Shown: positions 1 to 7,066, numbered from the stretch's first letter. The stretch: DNA of 39,064 nt from an uncultured Clostridia bacterium (GCA_904399395.1 CAJFPJ010000010.1:1-39064); one strand, 5' to 3'. The notes: generated by a model not told the origin, from the sequence alone. Translations and numbers: made by a program.

Positions 1-86
1 CGGAGAGGAAGAGATTCGAACTCTTGGTCCCTTGCGAGATCACTAGTTTTCAAGACTAGCTCCTTAAACCACTCGGACACCTCTCC
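1..86 (-). tRNA. tRNA-Ser (anticodon UGA)
   Basis: Read on the minus strand, a 7-bp acceptor stem (GGAGAGG with CCTCTCC) closes a class II tRNA with a long variable arm. The anticodon stem-loop CTAGT-CTTGAAA-ACTAG gives anticodon TGA, and the T arm carries GTTCGAATC. Position 1 is the discriminator base G, usual for tRNA-Ser. The 3' CCA, if encoded, lies outside the window, so the gene is essentially complete but cut at its 3' end. Confidence 0.95.
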
Positions 87-177
87 AGGTCCCTTGATGC
101 GACGCAAATTATTATATCGCATGTGGGGGAACTTGTCAACCAATTTCCGGAAACTTTTTATTCACCGCAGGAACTGT

Positions 178-591
178 TCACGAATGTCTGTGAAAAATGA
201 CGTGCTTTTTTGTCAGTAGCTTGCTTTTATCAAAAAGAGTGCAGACACCCATGGCAGGGATGGTGAGAAAACACCAAATTACAGAAAAACGAAGGCAGAT
301 TTGCCCCATAATATTAACGGGCAGGGCAGAATAATCCCAGACGTCCATTTTCAGAAGAATATTGACGATGAGCCCTGTGCAGAATTCCACTACTGTAATA
401 ATGCCGGAGCCGGCAAGGCAGCGGAGAACAGGGGAACGTCCCTTCATTTTTTTACAACATATGTGGTCAATAAGGCAGAGGCAGACACCGCCAGCCAAAG
501 CCATGGAAAAATCTGTGCGTCCCCGGCTGGCAATCTCCAGAAGAGGATAAATGGTTCCGCCTGTGCAAAACAGGCAAATATCTTTTTTCAT
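178..591 (-). CDS. Small integral membrane protein, putative ABC-transporter type IV (PF06541-like)
   Basis: A 137-residue hydrophobic protein with about four predicted membrane segments. It shows the pattern of the PF06541 family (named putative ABC-transporter type IV): an early GG..YPLLE..SRGRTDFSMALAGG block and a late WDYS..P.N..GQICLRFS block. The true biochemical role of this family is not established, and no ATPase partner lies next to it. The start is well supported, with AGGAGG at 599-604 on the minus strand seven bases before the ATG. It lies between tRNA-Ser and a divergent peptidase gene and is probably transcribed alone. Confidence 0.75.
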   Translation of the reverse strand: MKKDICLFCTGGTIYPLLEIASRGRTDFSMALAGGVCLCLIDHICCKKMKGRSPVLRCLAGSGIITVVEFCTGLIVNILLKMDVWDYSALPVNIMGQICLRFSVIWCFLTIPAMGVCTLFDKSKLLTKKHVIFHRHS

Positions 592-681
592 GCGTTAACC
601 TCCTGATGGGATGTTTTTAAGAGTGTTTGCATGAAAAAAGAGAATATACATCTTATGTTGCGGGAAACTCTATTGGAAAGG

Positions 682-710
682 TTTTCATTCTTCAAGGGCT
701 GTGTTATACT
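682..710 (+). promoter_or_regulatory. Candidate sigma-A promoter for the M20 peptidase gene
   Basis: TTTTCA (4 of 6 matches to the -35 consensus) and TATACT (5 of 6 to the -10) are separated by 17 bases. It lies about 150 bases before the chosen peptidase start, so the transcript would carry a leader containing the hairpin at 799-823. Confidence 0.45.
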
Positions 711-798
711 ATATTTCACAAGCTCCTGGAAATGAGGAAAGTTCCCATAAGAATTCCCGTTTTCAGGTTGCATGCTGAGAGCTTCGCGGCAGTATGAT

Positions 799-823
799 GC
801 AGCAGGAAACAGTTTCCTGCTGC
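799..823 (+). other. Strong hairpin in the leader of the M20 peptidase gene
   Basis: An 11-bp perfect inverted repeat (GCAGCAGGAAA with TTTCCTGCTGC) has a 3-base loop. No T-tract follows, so it is unlikely to be an intrinsic terminator. It ends 35 bases before the start codon and may affect mRNA stability or translation. It lies inside the upstream extension of the reading frame, which is another reason to reject the longer start at 772. Confidence 0.7.
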
Positions 824-858
824 TGCAGGCATATTGGAAACAGAAAGGAAATGAATGT

Positions 859-2235
859 ATGAGTTTTGGTGAGAAGATACTACGGTATCAGGAGGATATT
901 CTGCGGGATTTAGCTGAGTTGGTGAAGGTTCCTTCTGTCCGCAGTGAAGCCAAAGAAGGAATGCCTTTTGGGGAGCAGTCCGCTCTTGCCCTTAAGACAG
1001 CTCTGGGGCAGGCGGAACGCCTGGGGCTCACTGTGAAAAACGTAGATAATTATGCTGGGCACGCCGAATATGGAGAAGGCGAGGAATATGCCGCTGTGCT
1101 GGCGCATGTGGATGTTGTTCCCGCAGGCGGAGATTGGGAAAGCGACCCCTTCACAATGGTGATCCGTGACGGCTGCTGCTATGGCCGCGGCACGGCAGAT
1201 GATAAAGGGGAAGCTGTGGTAGCTCTTTACTGCTTGAAGGTGCTGAAGGATGAGAACGTTCCTATGAAACGGAAAATCCGGGTGATTCTTGGTGCAGCTG
1301 AAGAAACAGGCAGTGAAGATATGCGGTATTATTTTTCAAAAGAGCCTTTGCCGGTTATGGGCTTTACTCCAGATGCGGAATACGGTGTGTGCAACCGGGA
1401 AAAGGGAATGCTGCACATAAAAATTTCCGGGAAACCTTCTGAAACAGTTCGCTGGTTTGATGCGGGGATCGTGTATAATGCTGTTCCGGCCCGGGCGGAA
1501 GCGGAGCTCTGCTGCACAAAGGAACAGCTTTCCAGGCTTCAGGCAGCTGCTGGGGAATGCGAAGGCGAATTCTATTTTGAAGAAACGGCCATGGGCGGAA
1601 AGGTAGTTTCTCTGGGGGTGGCCTCCCATGCCATGCAGCCCCAGGAGGGCAAGAATGCAGCTTCTTATCTTTTGTGCCTGCTGAAAAAGGTATTTACAAA
1701 CGAGGAACTGGGAGCTCTGCTTGCGTTCGCTGCTGAACGCATTGGAACAGAATATTCCGGAGCCACCATGGGGGTAGCGTGCGAAGATGTAGAATCCGGC
1801 CCTCTTACGCTGAACCTGGGAATGGTGAAATCCAGCGATAAGGATGCGTTTATTGGGATCGATATCCGATATCCGGTAACCGTAGATGGGGAAAAGATCG
1901 TCTCAGTTATCCGTTCAGCGGCAGAGCAAGCCGGTCTTTCCTGCGCGGCAGAAAGCCACTCAAAGCCGCTCTATCTTCCGGCAGAAAGCTCTTTTATCCG
2001 TTTGTTGAAGGCGGCGTATAAAGAGGTTACAGGGGAAGAAGCAGAGCTATATTCCACAGGGGGCGGAACCTATGCTCGCAGCCTGAAAGGGTGCGGCGTG
2101 GCCTTTGGGCCATTCTTTTCTGACGAACCGGATCGCCGCCTGCACAACTGCGGGGAGCATATTGAGATTGAAAAGTTCATGGTGCATGCCCAGATCTGCC
2201 TTGAAGCGATGTATCGTATGGCAACAGAGGAATAA
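859..2235 (+). CDS. M20 family dipeptidase (PepV/Sapep-like)
   Basis: A 458-residue zinc-dependent peptidase of the PepV/Sapep branch of family M20, expected to cleave dipeptides in the cytoplasm. Visible metal-site motifs are AHVDVVP (H83, D85), GRGTADDKGE (D114/D115), GAAEETG (E148/E149), TPDAEYG (D172) and a late LHNCGEHI. A long insert between them fits the lid domain of PepV. The ATG at 859 is chosen because AGAAAGGAA at 842-850 sits eight bases upstream; the frame stays open back to 772, but that extension encodes the leader hairpin and does not look like family sequence. The length matches the family (about 460-470 residues). It ends in a bidirectional terminator shared with the converging abrB-like gene. 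Confidence 0.88.
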   Translation: MSFGEKILRYQEDILRDLAELVKVPSVRSEAKEGMPFGEQSALALKTALGQAERLGLTVKNVDNYAGHAEYGEGEEYAAVLAHVDVVPAGGDWESDPFTMVIRDGCCYGRGTADDKGEAVVALYCLKVLKDENVPMKRKIRVILGAAEETGSEDMRYYFSKEPLPVMGFTPDAEYGVCNREKGMLHIKISGKPSETVRWFDAGIVYNAVPARAEAELCCTKEQLSRLQAAAGECEGEFYFEETAMGGKVVSLGVASHAMQPQEGKNAASYLLCLLKKVFTNEELGALLAFAAERIGTEYSGATMGVACEDVESGPLTLNLGMVKSSDKDAFIGIDIRYPVTVDGEKIVSVIRSAAEQAGLSCAAESHSKPLYLPAESSFIRLLKAAYKEVTGEEAELYSTGGGTYARSLKGCGVAFGPFFSDEPDRRLHNCGEHIEIEKFMVHAQICLEAMYRMATEE

Positions 2236-2258
2236 TCGCATAGTGCATATAATAGTAG

Positions 2259-2291
2259 AAAAGAGCGGGATCTTTACGATCCCGCTCTTTT
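2259..2291. terminator. Bidirectional intrinsic terminator
   Basis: A 14-bp perfect stem (AAAAGAGCGGGATC with its complement) and a 5-base loop at 2273-2277. A-rich and T-rich flanks on both sides let it serve both the M20 peptidase gene and the converging AbrB-family gene. Confidence 0.85.
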
Positions 2292-2312
2292 GGTTTCATT
2301 ACTCTGGTAAAA

Positions 2313-2564
2313 TCAATCCTCTGCCCGCTGCCCCATCTTACGCATGCAGGAACGGCATACAGTGTAGCCTTTATAAATCTCTACCTCTTCCATACTGCTG
2401 CAAAAGATACATGCTGGTTGGTATTTCTTCAAAATAATGCAGTTGTTGTCCACAAAAATCTCCAGTGGATCCTTGTCCTTAATATGGAGTGTTTTTCTCA
2501 GTTCGGTGGGAATTACAATTCTCCCTAAGCTATCGATCGGCCGTACAATTCCGGTTGGTTTCAA
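2313..2564 (-). CDS. AbrB/SpoVT family transcriptional regulator with C-terminal CxxC pair
   Basis: An 83-residue DNA-binding protein. Residues 1-47 match the swapped-hairpin AbrB fold (TGIVRPIDSLGRIVIP, then ELRKTL and LEIFVDNNCIILKKY). In Bacillus, AbrB represses transition-state genes; the targets here are unknown. The tail replaces the Bacillus AbrB C-terminus with two cysteine pairs, C52-x2-C55 and C70-x2-C73, likely a small zinc ribbon, a form common in Clostridia. The start codon is TTG (2562-2564), supported by AAGGGAG at 2572-2578 seven bases upstream and by alignment to the family N-terminus. It has its own strong promoter and the terminator at 2259-2291. Confidence 0.88.
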   Translation of the reverse strand: MKPTGIVRPIDSLGRIVIPTELRKTLHIKDKDPLEIFVDNNCIILKKYQPACIFCSSMEEVEIYKGYTVCRSCMRKMGQRAED

Positions 2565-2615
2565 TGTGCCACTCCCTTTCTAAGCAACGAAAATTTTCGA
2601 CGAAACTTTAGTGAA

Positions 2616-2644
2616 AGTATAGCATTATTTACCATTTGTGTCAA
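2616..2644 (-). promoter_or_regulatory. Sigma-A promoter of the AbrB-family gene
   Basis: On the minus strand, perfect TTGACA (2639-2644) and TATACT (2616-2621) are separated by 17 bases. Transcription should start near 2609, giving a leader of about 45 bases. The surrounding 2580-2720 is AT-rich, as expected for a regulated promoter. Confidence 0.85.
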
Positions 2645-3007
2645 CATATAACAAATTTTACTTTGCAAAAACCGGTAGAAAATTTGTCTGTGCATAGATT
2701 TCTGTCGGATTATCGGAAAAATTTAGCGAATCCCAGCGTGCTGAAACGAAAATCCGTTCCCGGATACAAAAGTTGGTCTTCAAACACACACATGTGACCG
2801 TTGAGCACACTCAGAATCTCCGCCACGATGGAAGCTTCTATGCAGAATGTGTTTTGGTCCCGGAAAGGGCATATCTACATCTCCTTTTATGTATATCCAA
2901 TAAAAAAAGTTGTAGGCCCAATTATTATAGATGCCGATGGGAAGCATGGTGCAGCGTTTCCCACCGGCATTGTTTTGAACCTATATTTATTTACCTGCAA
3001 GACTGCA
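2645..3007. other. Non-coding interval between DUF4358 gene and abrB promoter
   Basis: About 360 bases without a convincing gene on either strand. Short open frames have no ribosome binding site and no family resemblance. The only clear structure is the inverted repeat at 2931-2970, described separately. Confidence 0.6.
2931..2970 (-). terminator. Inverted repeat, possible terminator of the DUF4358 gene
   Basis: A 13-bp stem with one G-U pair (ATGCCGATGGGAA at 2931-2943 with 2958-2970) and a 14-base loop. It lies 38 bases past the DUF4358 stop codon. On the minus strand the tail is AT-rich but not a clean U-tract, so termination is plausible rather than certain. Confidence 0.45.
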
Positions 3008-3484
3008 TTATTTGAAGGAATCAGTATAGATTTTTTCCAGCTCTTCATGCTGAGGAGATACGATCAGGCTCACATAATTTCCGTTCTGCTGCACCTTGCA
3101 TTCCTGCAGCATGGCGTATTCTTCAGGCTGATAGCTCTTCATGGTGTTTTCCTTCTGCTGATAGCGGGCGTCGATCATTTCTTTTATCGTCTTTGTGGCT
3201 TCTTCATCCTTGCCTTCCAGCAGAATGATCTCATCTCCCTTAAGGCCTGTAGAATCGATATAGACGGCGAATTGCTTCACGGTTTCGGGATCAATGCCGT
3301 AGTTCTGCATTAAATTCTCTTCGCCCAGATCCATCATTTCCTTATTTTCCAGAACAGCTTTCATGTCGCTCATCACTTTTGTGAGATCAGCACTTTTCCC
3401 TTCTGTACCACTGTTGTTTCCGGAGCATGCGGTCATCCCAAGAACCAGCAGCAAGGTCAGAAGAAGAGCAGACAGCTTTTTCAT
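3008..3484 (-). CDS. DUF4358 family lipoprotein
   Basis: A 158-residue secreted lipoprotein. Residues 1-20 are a signal peptide ending in the lipobox MTAC with lipidated C20. The mature part resembles DUF4358: a conserved MQNYGIDPETVKQFAVYID segment and a late block ending near the C-terminus. The function is unknown; in Clostridia these proteins often sit near cell-surface acylation genes (MBOAT and SGNH/DHHW proteins). AAAGGATG at 3493-3500 supports the start. It lies 148 bases downstream of the SGNH lipoprotein on the same strand, so the two may be co-transcribed; I found no clear separate promoter in the gap. Confidence 0.8.
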   Translation of the reverse strand: MKKLSALLLTLLLVLGMTACSGNNSGTEGKSADLTKVMSDMKAVLENKEMMDLGEENLMQNYGIDPETVKQFAVYIDSTGLKGDEIILLEGKDEEATKTIKEMIDARYQQKENTMKSYQPEEYAMLQECKVQQNGNYVSLIVSPQHEELEKIYTDSFK

Positions 3485-3632
3485 TTCAAAACATCCTTTC
3501 TCGCTATATCTTCAGTAAAATCAGACTATATGGGCTGCGCCGAGGGCGGAAAGCTGCACAAAGCCGGGTAATATGCGCATAGTTTCTGTCGCCGGCGGCA
3601 ATATAACTCTATGATCGCTTAAATCGCTTTGA

Positions 3633-4550
3633 TTATGCCGTGTGGGTATAGAGGTATTCGATCCATGCCTCACAGCCTGCGTCTGTAAAATGGATGCCCA
3701 TATCGTCCGGGTCGCTGCAATAAGAGGTTTTCAGGTTCCCGGTGCCGTCATCCACTGTGGACCAGACATTCACAAAATACCAGCCTTTTTCCTTGCAGAG
3801 GGCAGAGAGCTTCTGGTTATAAGAGAACAAATTTGTGTTGTTCAACTTGTGGCTGGATATATTTTTGGAAGCCACCAGCGGCGTTGCGCTCTCCACAAAA
3901 ATCTGAGCGTCCGGCGTCTTTTCCAGAATACCTTCAATCAACGTTTCCATGTTGGAAACGGCTCCATCCACGCCATAGACGGCCATATCGTTCATTCCCA
4001 GCATAATATAGACCTTTTTCGCGCCGGATGCCTTCACAGAATCTGCCAACGCCATTTTCTGACCGTTATAAAGGGGATGGATAGAATCGCTGCTAGGCGC
4101 TTCCAAAGCGTTGCCGCTTCCCATGCTCCCGGCGGTGAGGAACTGGGCTTTTCCGAAGAAGCCGGGGTTGGAGGAACGCTGCTGGGTAGTATAGCGCTCC
4201 AGCTTCAGGCTTACGGAATCGCCGATGAAGACTGCATCGTCAAAATAGGAATCCGCTGCCCGGGTGCTTTCCGGCAATGCATAGGGAATTTCTCCATCCG
4301 GCCCGCTCTGAGGCGTAGAAGAAGCGCTCTCACTTTCTGAAGCGGAGCTTTCCGCCTGTGAGGCCTGGCTTTGAGAGTTTTCCTCTTCAGAAGAATCGCT
4401 GGAGCTATCCGGGCTTTGAGAGGTTCCCTCTGAGGATTGCGGAGCGGCAGAAGATTCACCCCCGCTGGAACTTTCGGAAGGGCTTCCTGAGCAGGCGGTC
4501 ATCAGCAGAAGAGCGGCTGCCAAGAAAAAGGATACAATACGAAGTTTCAC
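3633..4550 (-). CDS. SGNH/GDSL hydrolase family lipoprotein
   Basis: A 305-residue lipoprotein with signal peptide and lipobox cysteine C20, then a Ser/Glu/Gln-rich linker (about 21-84) that would span the cell wall. The catalytic domain has block I FIGDSVS (nucleophile S112) and block III GMND (N187, D188). The final block reads DDMGIH, so the Asp is four residues before H287 rather than the usual three. The likely role is deacylation, for example of O-acetyl groups on wall polymers, but the substrate is not shown. The start is GTG (4548-4550), preceded by GGGGG ten bases upstream. A promoter at 4671-4699 and an inverted repeat at 4640-4660 precede it. Confidence 0.85.
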   Translation of the reverse strand: MKLRIVSFFLAAALLLMTACSGSPSESSSGGESSAAPQSSEGTSQSPDSSSDSSEEENSQSQASQAESSASESESASSTPQSGPDGEIPYALPESTRAADSYFDDAVFIGDSVSLKLERYTTQQRSSNPGFFGKAQFLTAGSMGSGNALEAPSSDSIHPLYNGQKMALADSVKASGAKKVYIMLGMNDMAVYGVDGAVSNMETLIEGILEKTPDAQIFVESATPLVASKNISSHKLNNTNLFSYNQKLSALCKEKGWYFVNVWSTVDDGTGNLKTSYCSDPDDMGIHFTDAGCEAWIEYLYTHTA

Positions 4551-4639
4551 TGTTGAATTCCCCCATCATTTTCTATAAGCTTCTGTTGTGCGTTTCTGAA
4601 GTTTCTAAAAACAGAAACTGTAAAAGGCAATACAAAACC

Positions 4640-4660
4640 TGTCTGCCTGTTGGGCAGACA
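4640..4660 (-). promoter_or_regulatory. Inverted repeat at the SGNH-gene transcription start (possible operator or 5' hairpin)
   Basis: TGTCTGCC and GGCAGACA form a perfect 8-bp inverted repeat with a 5-base centre. It begins about four bases after the predicted transcription start. It could be a repressor site or a 5' mRNA-protecting hairpin; the sequence does not decide. Confidence 0.5.
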
Positions 4661-4670
4661 ACTTGCACCT

Positions 4671-4699
4671 AGTATAGCATACCCGTTTTCATATCTCAA
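4671..4699 (-). promoter_or_regulatory. Sigma-A promoter of the SGNH-DUF4358 lipoprotein genes
   Basis: On the minus strand, TTGAGA (4694-4699, 5 of 6) and TATACT (4671-4676, 5 of 6) have the ideal 17-base spacing. Predicted start of transcription is near 4664. Confidence 0.8.
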
Positions 4700-4814
4700 C
4701 CTTTGTTACAAAAGATGACAGCGGAATTTTATTTTGTAATCCATTTTTTCTTATATTTCTACCTGTTACAGCAGAAAACCACCGGATATTCAGGCGGCGC
4801 GAGAAGATGAAACT

Positions 4815-4850
4815 GCAGCAGGGAGGGCTGATCTCAGCCCTCCCTGCTGC
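4815..4850 (-). terminator. Intrinsic terminator of the DUF1540 gene
   Basis: A perfect 17-bp GC-rich stem (4815-4831 with 4834-4850) and a minimal loop. On the minus strand it is followed by the T-rich AGTTTCATCTTCT. It lies about 110 bases after the DUF1540 stop. Confidence 0.75.
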
Positions 4851-4957
4851 AAGTGGTTTGCGCCCCTGTTCTGTTAGGCCCCAGAGCGTATGAAGAGCGT
4901 TCTCGATCTTCTGGAACGCATCTGCGGCTTGGTTTTCTACGGATATCCCTATCCGTA

Positions 4958-5287
4958 TTACTTCATGCGGAAGCTGGCGCACTCGGTGGCGCTTTTGCAG
5001 TCCGGAGTGGAGCAGCTGCAGGGAGTGATGGAAATGGAATCCGCGGAACATTCACCCGAATGGTTATACACGCAGTTTTCAGCGGCACAGGCCACCTGAA
5101 GCGCTTCGTTGGGCGTGTTGTAACCCCGGGAGTTCATGGCGCCGCCTGCAGATTTGTTTTCAAAAGAGGCGCAGCAGGTCTGCTCACAATCGCAGGCCAT
5201 GGGGCCTTCTACCTTGATTTCAGGTTTGCAGCATCTGCCGGGGCAGTTGTGGATGCAGCTTTCCACTGTACATTTTAAATTTGTCAT
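4958..5287 (-). CDS. Double DUF1540 cysteine-rich protein
   Basis: A 109-residue protein made of two DUF1540-like modules, about residues 6-41 and 67-105, joined by a Gly/Asn-rich linker. Sixteen cysteines are visible (nine and seven), arranged as C....C..N..G.C, then a CxC and a terminal C..F element, which suggests metal binding. Known DUF1540 proteins are small, common in spore-forming Clostridia and of unknown function. The start at 5287 is chosen because GAGGAA (5295-5300) lies seven bases upstream; the frame continues to 5347, but that extension encodes the leader hairpin. A 6-bp inverted repeat (5307-5312 with 5322-5327) lies just before the ribosome binding site. Confidence 0.85.
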   Translation of the reverse strand: MTNLKCTVESCIHNCPGRCCKPEIKVEGPMACDCEQTCCASFENKSAGGAMNSRGYNTPNEALQVACAAENCVYNHSGECSADSISITPCSCSTPDCKSATECASFRMK

Positions 5288-5410
5288 AGCTTGATTCCTC
5301 ACCTTCTGCCGGCTTAGGTTACCGGCAAGGCTTATTTTCTCCCGCATGCCTCCGAATATTCCTATCGGGGGAAACGGTGCTTTGTTCCAGAAAAATTATT
5401 TGTAGTTTTT

Positions 5411-5451
5411 TTGACAAAGGTGTTTCTTTTTTTTGAAAAGACGTATATAAT
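5411..5451 (+). promoter_or_regulatory. Weak candidate promoter region of coaX
   Basis: A perfect TATAAT (5446-5451) and a perfect TTGACA (5411-5416) are both present but are 29 bases apart, too far to act together in the usual way. The base at the usual -35 distance from the TATAAT is poor (TTTCTT). A promoter is expected here, but its exact composition is unclear. Confidence 0.4.
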
Positions 5452-5490
5452 ACAGGTAGAAACCGAAGGAAAGGAGGAAATCATACTAAT

Positions 5491-6267
5491 ATGATTCTTA
5501 CCGTAGACGTCGGAAATACCAACATAACCCTTGGCGCATATGAGGGTGAGGCTCTTCAGTTTATATCCCGGCTGGCAACAGACAGCTCCAGGACGGACGA
5601 TCAGTACGCCATTGAGCTCAGTGAGGTGCTTAAACTGCACCATGTTTCGCCGGAAGCGTTTGAAAGTGCTGTGATAGGCTCTGTTGTGCCGGAGCTTACA
5701 GGGACGCTTTCCAGCGCGGTGCATAAGCTGGTGGGAGCGCCGCCTCTGGTGGTGGGCCCTGAAACGGAAACGGGCCTGCGGGTGCTTCTGGAAAATCCCT
5801 CCCAGTTAGGGGCGGATTTGGCGGCCGGCGCCATCGGCCTGATCGGGAAATATGAGCTTCCCGCCATGGCTGTGGATTTAGGCAGCGCCACCAAGATGTA
5901 TGTGGTGGATGCGGAGGGCGGTTATCACGGCGGCATGATTGCCCCCGGAGTGCGCATTTCTCTGGATGCTTTGGCCAGCCGGTGTTCTCAGCTTCCAACG
6001 GTTAGCCTGAGGGCTCCGGGAAAGGCTGTGTGCACCGAAACGGTAGAAGCGATTCAGTCCGGCGTCATACTGGGGACGGCATCCATGATTGATGGGATGA
6101 TCGACCGGTTTACAGAAGAAATGGGGGAAATGAAGACCGTGGTCGCCACAGGCGGCCTGGCTGCTTGTGTTATTCCTCACTGCCGCCGGAAGATTCTTCT
6201 GGACGAAAACCTGATCCTGGACGGGCTCCGGGTGATCTATGAGGCCTGCAAAAATAAAAGCAGGTAA
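5491..6267 (+). CDS. coaX: Type III pantothenate kinase
   Basis: A 258-residue enzyme that phosphorylates pantothenate to 4'-phosphopantothenate, the first step of coenzyme A synthesis, in the cytoplasm. The ASKHA-fold motifs are visible: D6VGNTN11 (phosphate 1), the GPETETGL loop near 89-96, GAD109 (catalytic Asp) and D129LGSATKM (phosphate 2). The residue after the catalytic Asp is Leu where many CoaX proteins have Arg. AAGGAGG at 5471-5477 precedes the ATG, with slightly long spacing, and the N-terminus MILTVDVGNTNI matches the family. The next gene encodes a likely vitamin uptake subunit, so substrate import and use are linked. Confidence 0.95.
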   Translation: MILTVDVGNTNITLGAYEGEALQFISRLATDSSRTDDQYAIELSEVLKLHHVSPEAFESAVIGSVVPELTGTLSSAVHKLVGAPPLVVGPETETGLRVLLENPSQLGADLAAGAIGLIGKYELPAMAVDLGSATKMYVVDAEGGYHGGMIAPGVRISLDALASRCSQLPTVSLRAPGKAVCTETVEAIQSGVILGTASMIDGMIDRFTEEMGEMKTVVATGGLAACVIPHCRRKILLDENLILDGLRVIYEACKNKSR

Positions 6268-6297
6268 CGGGTTCCCGGGCAAGACGAAAACAGAATT

Positions 6298-6341
6298 CCT
6301 GTTCCCGCTTTTCGGGAAACAGGCGGCGCCGTATCCTGTTT
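6298..6341 (+). promoter_or_regulatory. Leader with two mutually exclusive pairings upstream of the ECF-S gene
   Basis: AAACAGG at 6317-6323 can pair with CCTGTT at 6298-6303 (stem extended by CCCG/CGGG, 6304-6307 with 6313-6316) or with CCTGTTT at 6335-6341. The two hairpins exclude each other. The ribosome binding site of the next gene starts 18 bases later. This architecture could be a small attenuator or simply chance repeats; it matches no riboswitch class I recognise. Confidence 0.4.
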
Positions 6342-6372
6342 AGAGAAGGAACGGCAGCAAGGAGGTAACGAA

Positions 6373-6987
6373 ATGTCTCAAAAAACCAATATGAGCGCAA
6401 AAACCCTGAAAATGATTCAATTGGCACTTCTAACCGCTATTATTGTGCTGATGGCCTTTACACCGGTGGGCTTTATCAGAACCCCCGGCCTTGAGATCAC
6501 CCTGATCGGCATTCCCGTTGTGGTGGGGGCTGTTCTCTTAGGGCCTTCGGGCGGTGCCATCCTTGGGGCAGTGTTTGGGCTGTGCAGCTTTCTCCAATGC
6601 TTTGGAATGAGCCCCTTTGGAGCGGTTCTGCTGGGGATCAATCCCTTCTGGACATTTGTGGTGTGCTTTGTTCCCCGTACGCTGATGGGCTGGCTTTCTG
6701 CCTTGATCTTCAAGGGGTTGCGGAAGGTGGATAAAACCCGGTTTTTCTCCTTCTTGGCGGCGTGCCTGGGCGGCGCTCTTTTAAATACGATACTCTTTAT
6801 GTCTGCTCTTATGCTGTTTTTTGGCCAGTCGGAGTATATTCTGAGTATGCAGGGATCTATGAATGTGTTCGCCTTTGTGCTGGCGTTTGTGGGCGTCAAC
6901 GGCCTTATTGAAGCCATTGTGTGCGCTGTAGTCGGCACGGCTATCAGCAAGGCTCTCTATATGTTTCTTTACAAGGACAGAGCTTGA
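6373..6987 (+). CDS. ECF transporter S component, probable pantothenate-specific subunit
   Basis: A 204-residue, very hydrophobic protein with about six membrane segments. It belongs to the substrate-binding (S) component family of energy-coupling-factor vitamin importers (PF12822-type). The N-terminal segment with FTPVGFIRTPGLEITLIGIP, followed by the glycine-rich GPSGGAILGAVFGL, is typical of this group. S components capture a vitamin and dock on a shared EcfA/A'/T module encoded elsewhere. Its position 105 bases after coaX argues for pantothenate (PanT-like), though this is inferred from context. AAGGAGGT at 6359-6366 supports the start. A terminator follows at 7034-7066. Confidence 0.85.
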   Translation: MSQKTNMSAKTLKMIQLALLTAIIVLMAFTPVGFIRTPGLEITLIGIPVVVGAVLLGPSGGAILGAVFGLCSFLQCFGMSPFGAVLLGINPFWTFVVCFVPRTLMGWLSALIFKGLRKVDKTRFFSFLAACLGGALLNTILFMSALMLFFGQSEYILSMQGSMNVFAFVLAFVGVNGLIEAIVCAVVGTAISKALYMFLYKDRA

Positions 6988-7033
6988 ATTTCTGCAGATA
7001 AGTAGGCTGTTAATACGCAGTTTTGGAAAATTT

Positions 7034-7066
7034 CCCGCTCTCGGTTTCTCGAGAGCGGGATTTTTT
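7034..7066 (+). terminator. Intrinsic terminator of coaX-ECF-S operon
   Basis: A 10-bp perfect stem (CCCGCTCTCG at 7034-7043 with 7050-7059), a 6-base loop and a following ATTTTTTC tract. Confidence 0.9.

Larger units (their letters stand above)
4551..4957. other. Intergenic interval with SGNH-gene promoter and DUF1540-gene terminator
   Basis: About 400 bases without a supported gene. It holds the minus-strand promoter at 4671-4699, the inverted repeat at 4640-4660 and the strong hairpin at 4815-4850. Nothing else stands out. Confidence 0.6.

Noticed and set aside
2773-3313. Plus-strand open frames opposite the DUF4358 gene
   Set aside because: They lack ribosome binding sites and mirror the lipoprotein gene on the minus strand.
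5411-5451. TTGACA and TATAAT before coaX as one consensus promoter
   Set aside because: The spacing is 29 bases rather than about 17, so they cannot be read as a normal pair; kept only as a weak region.
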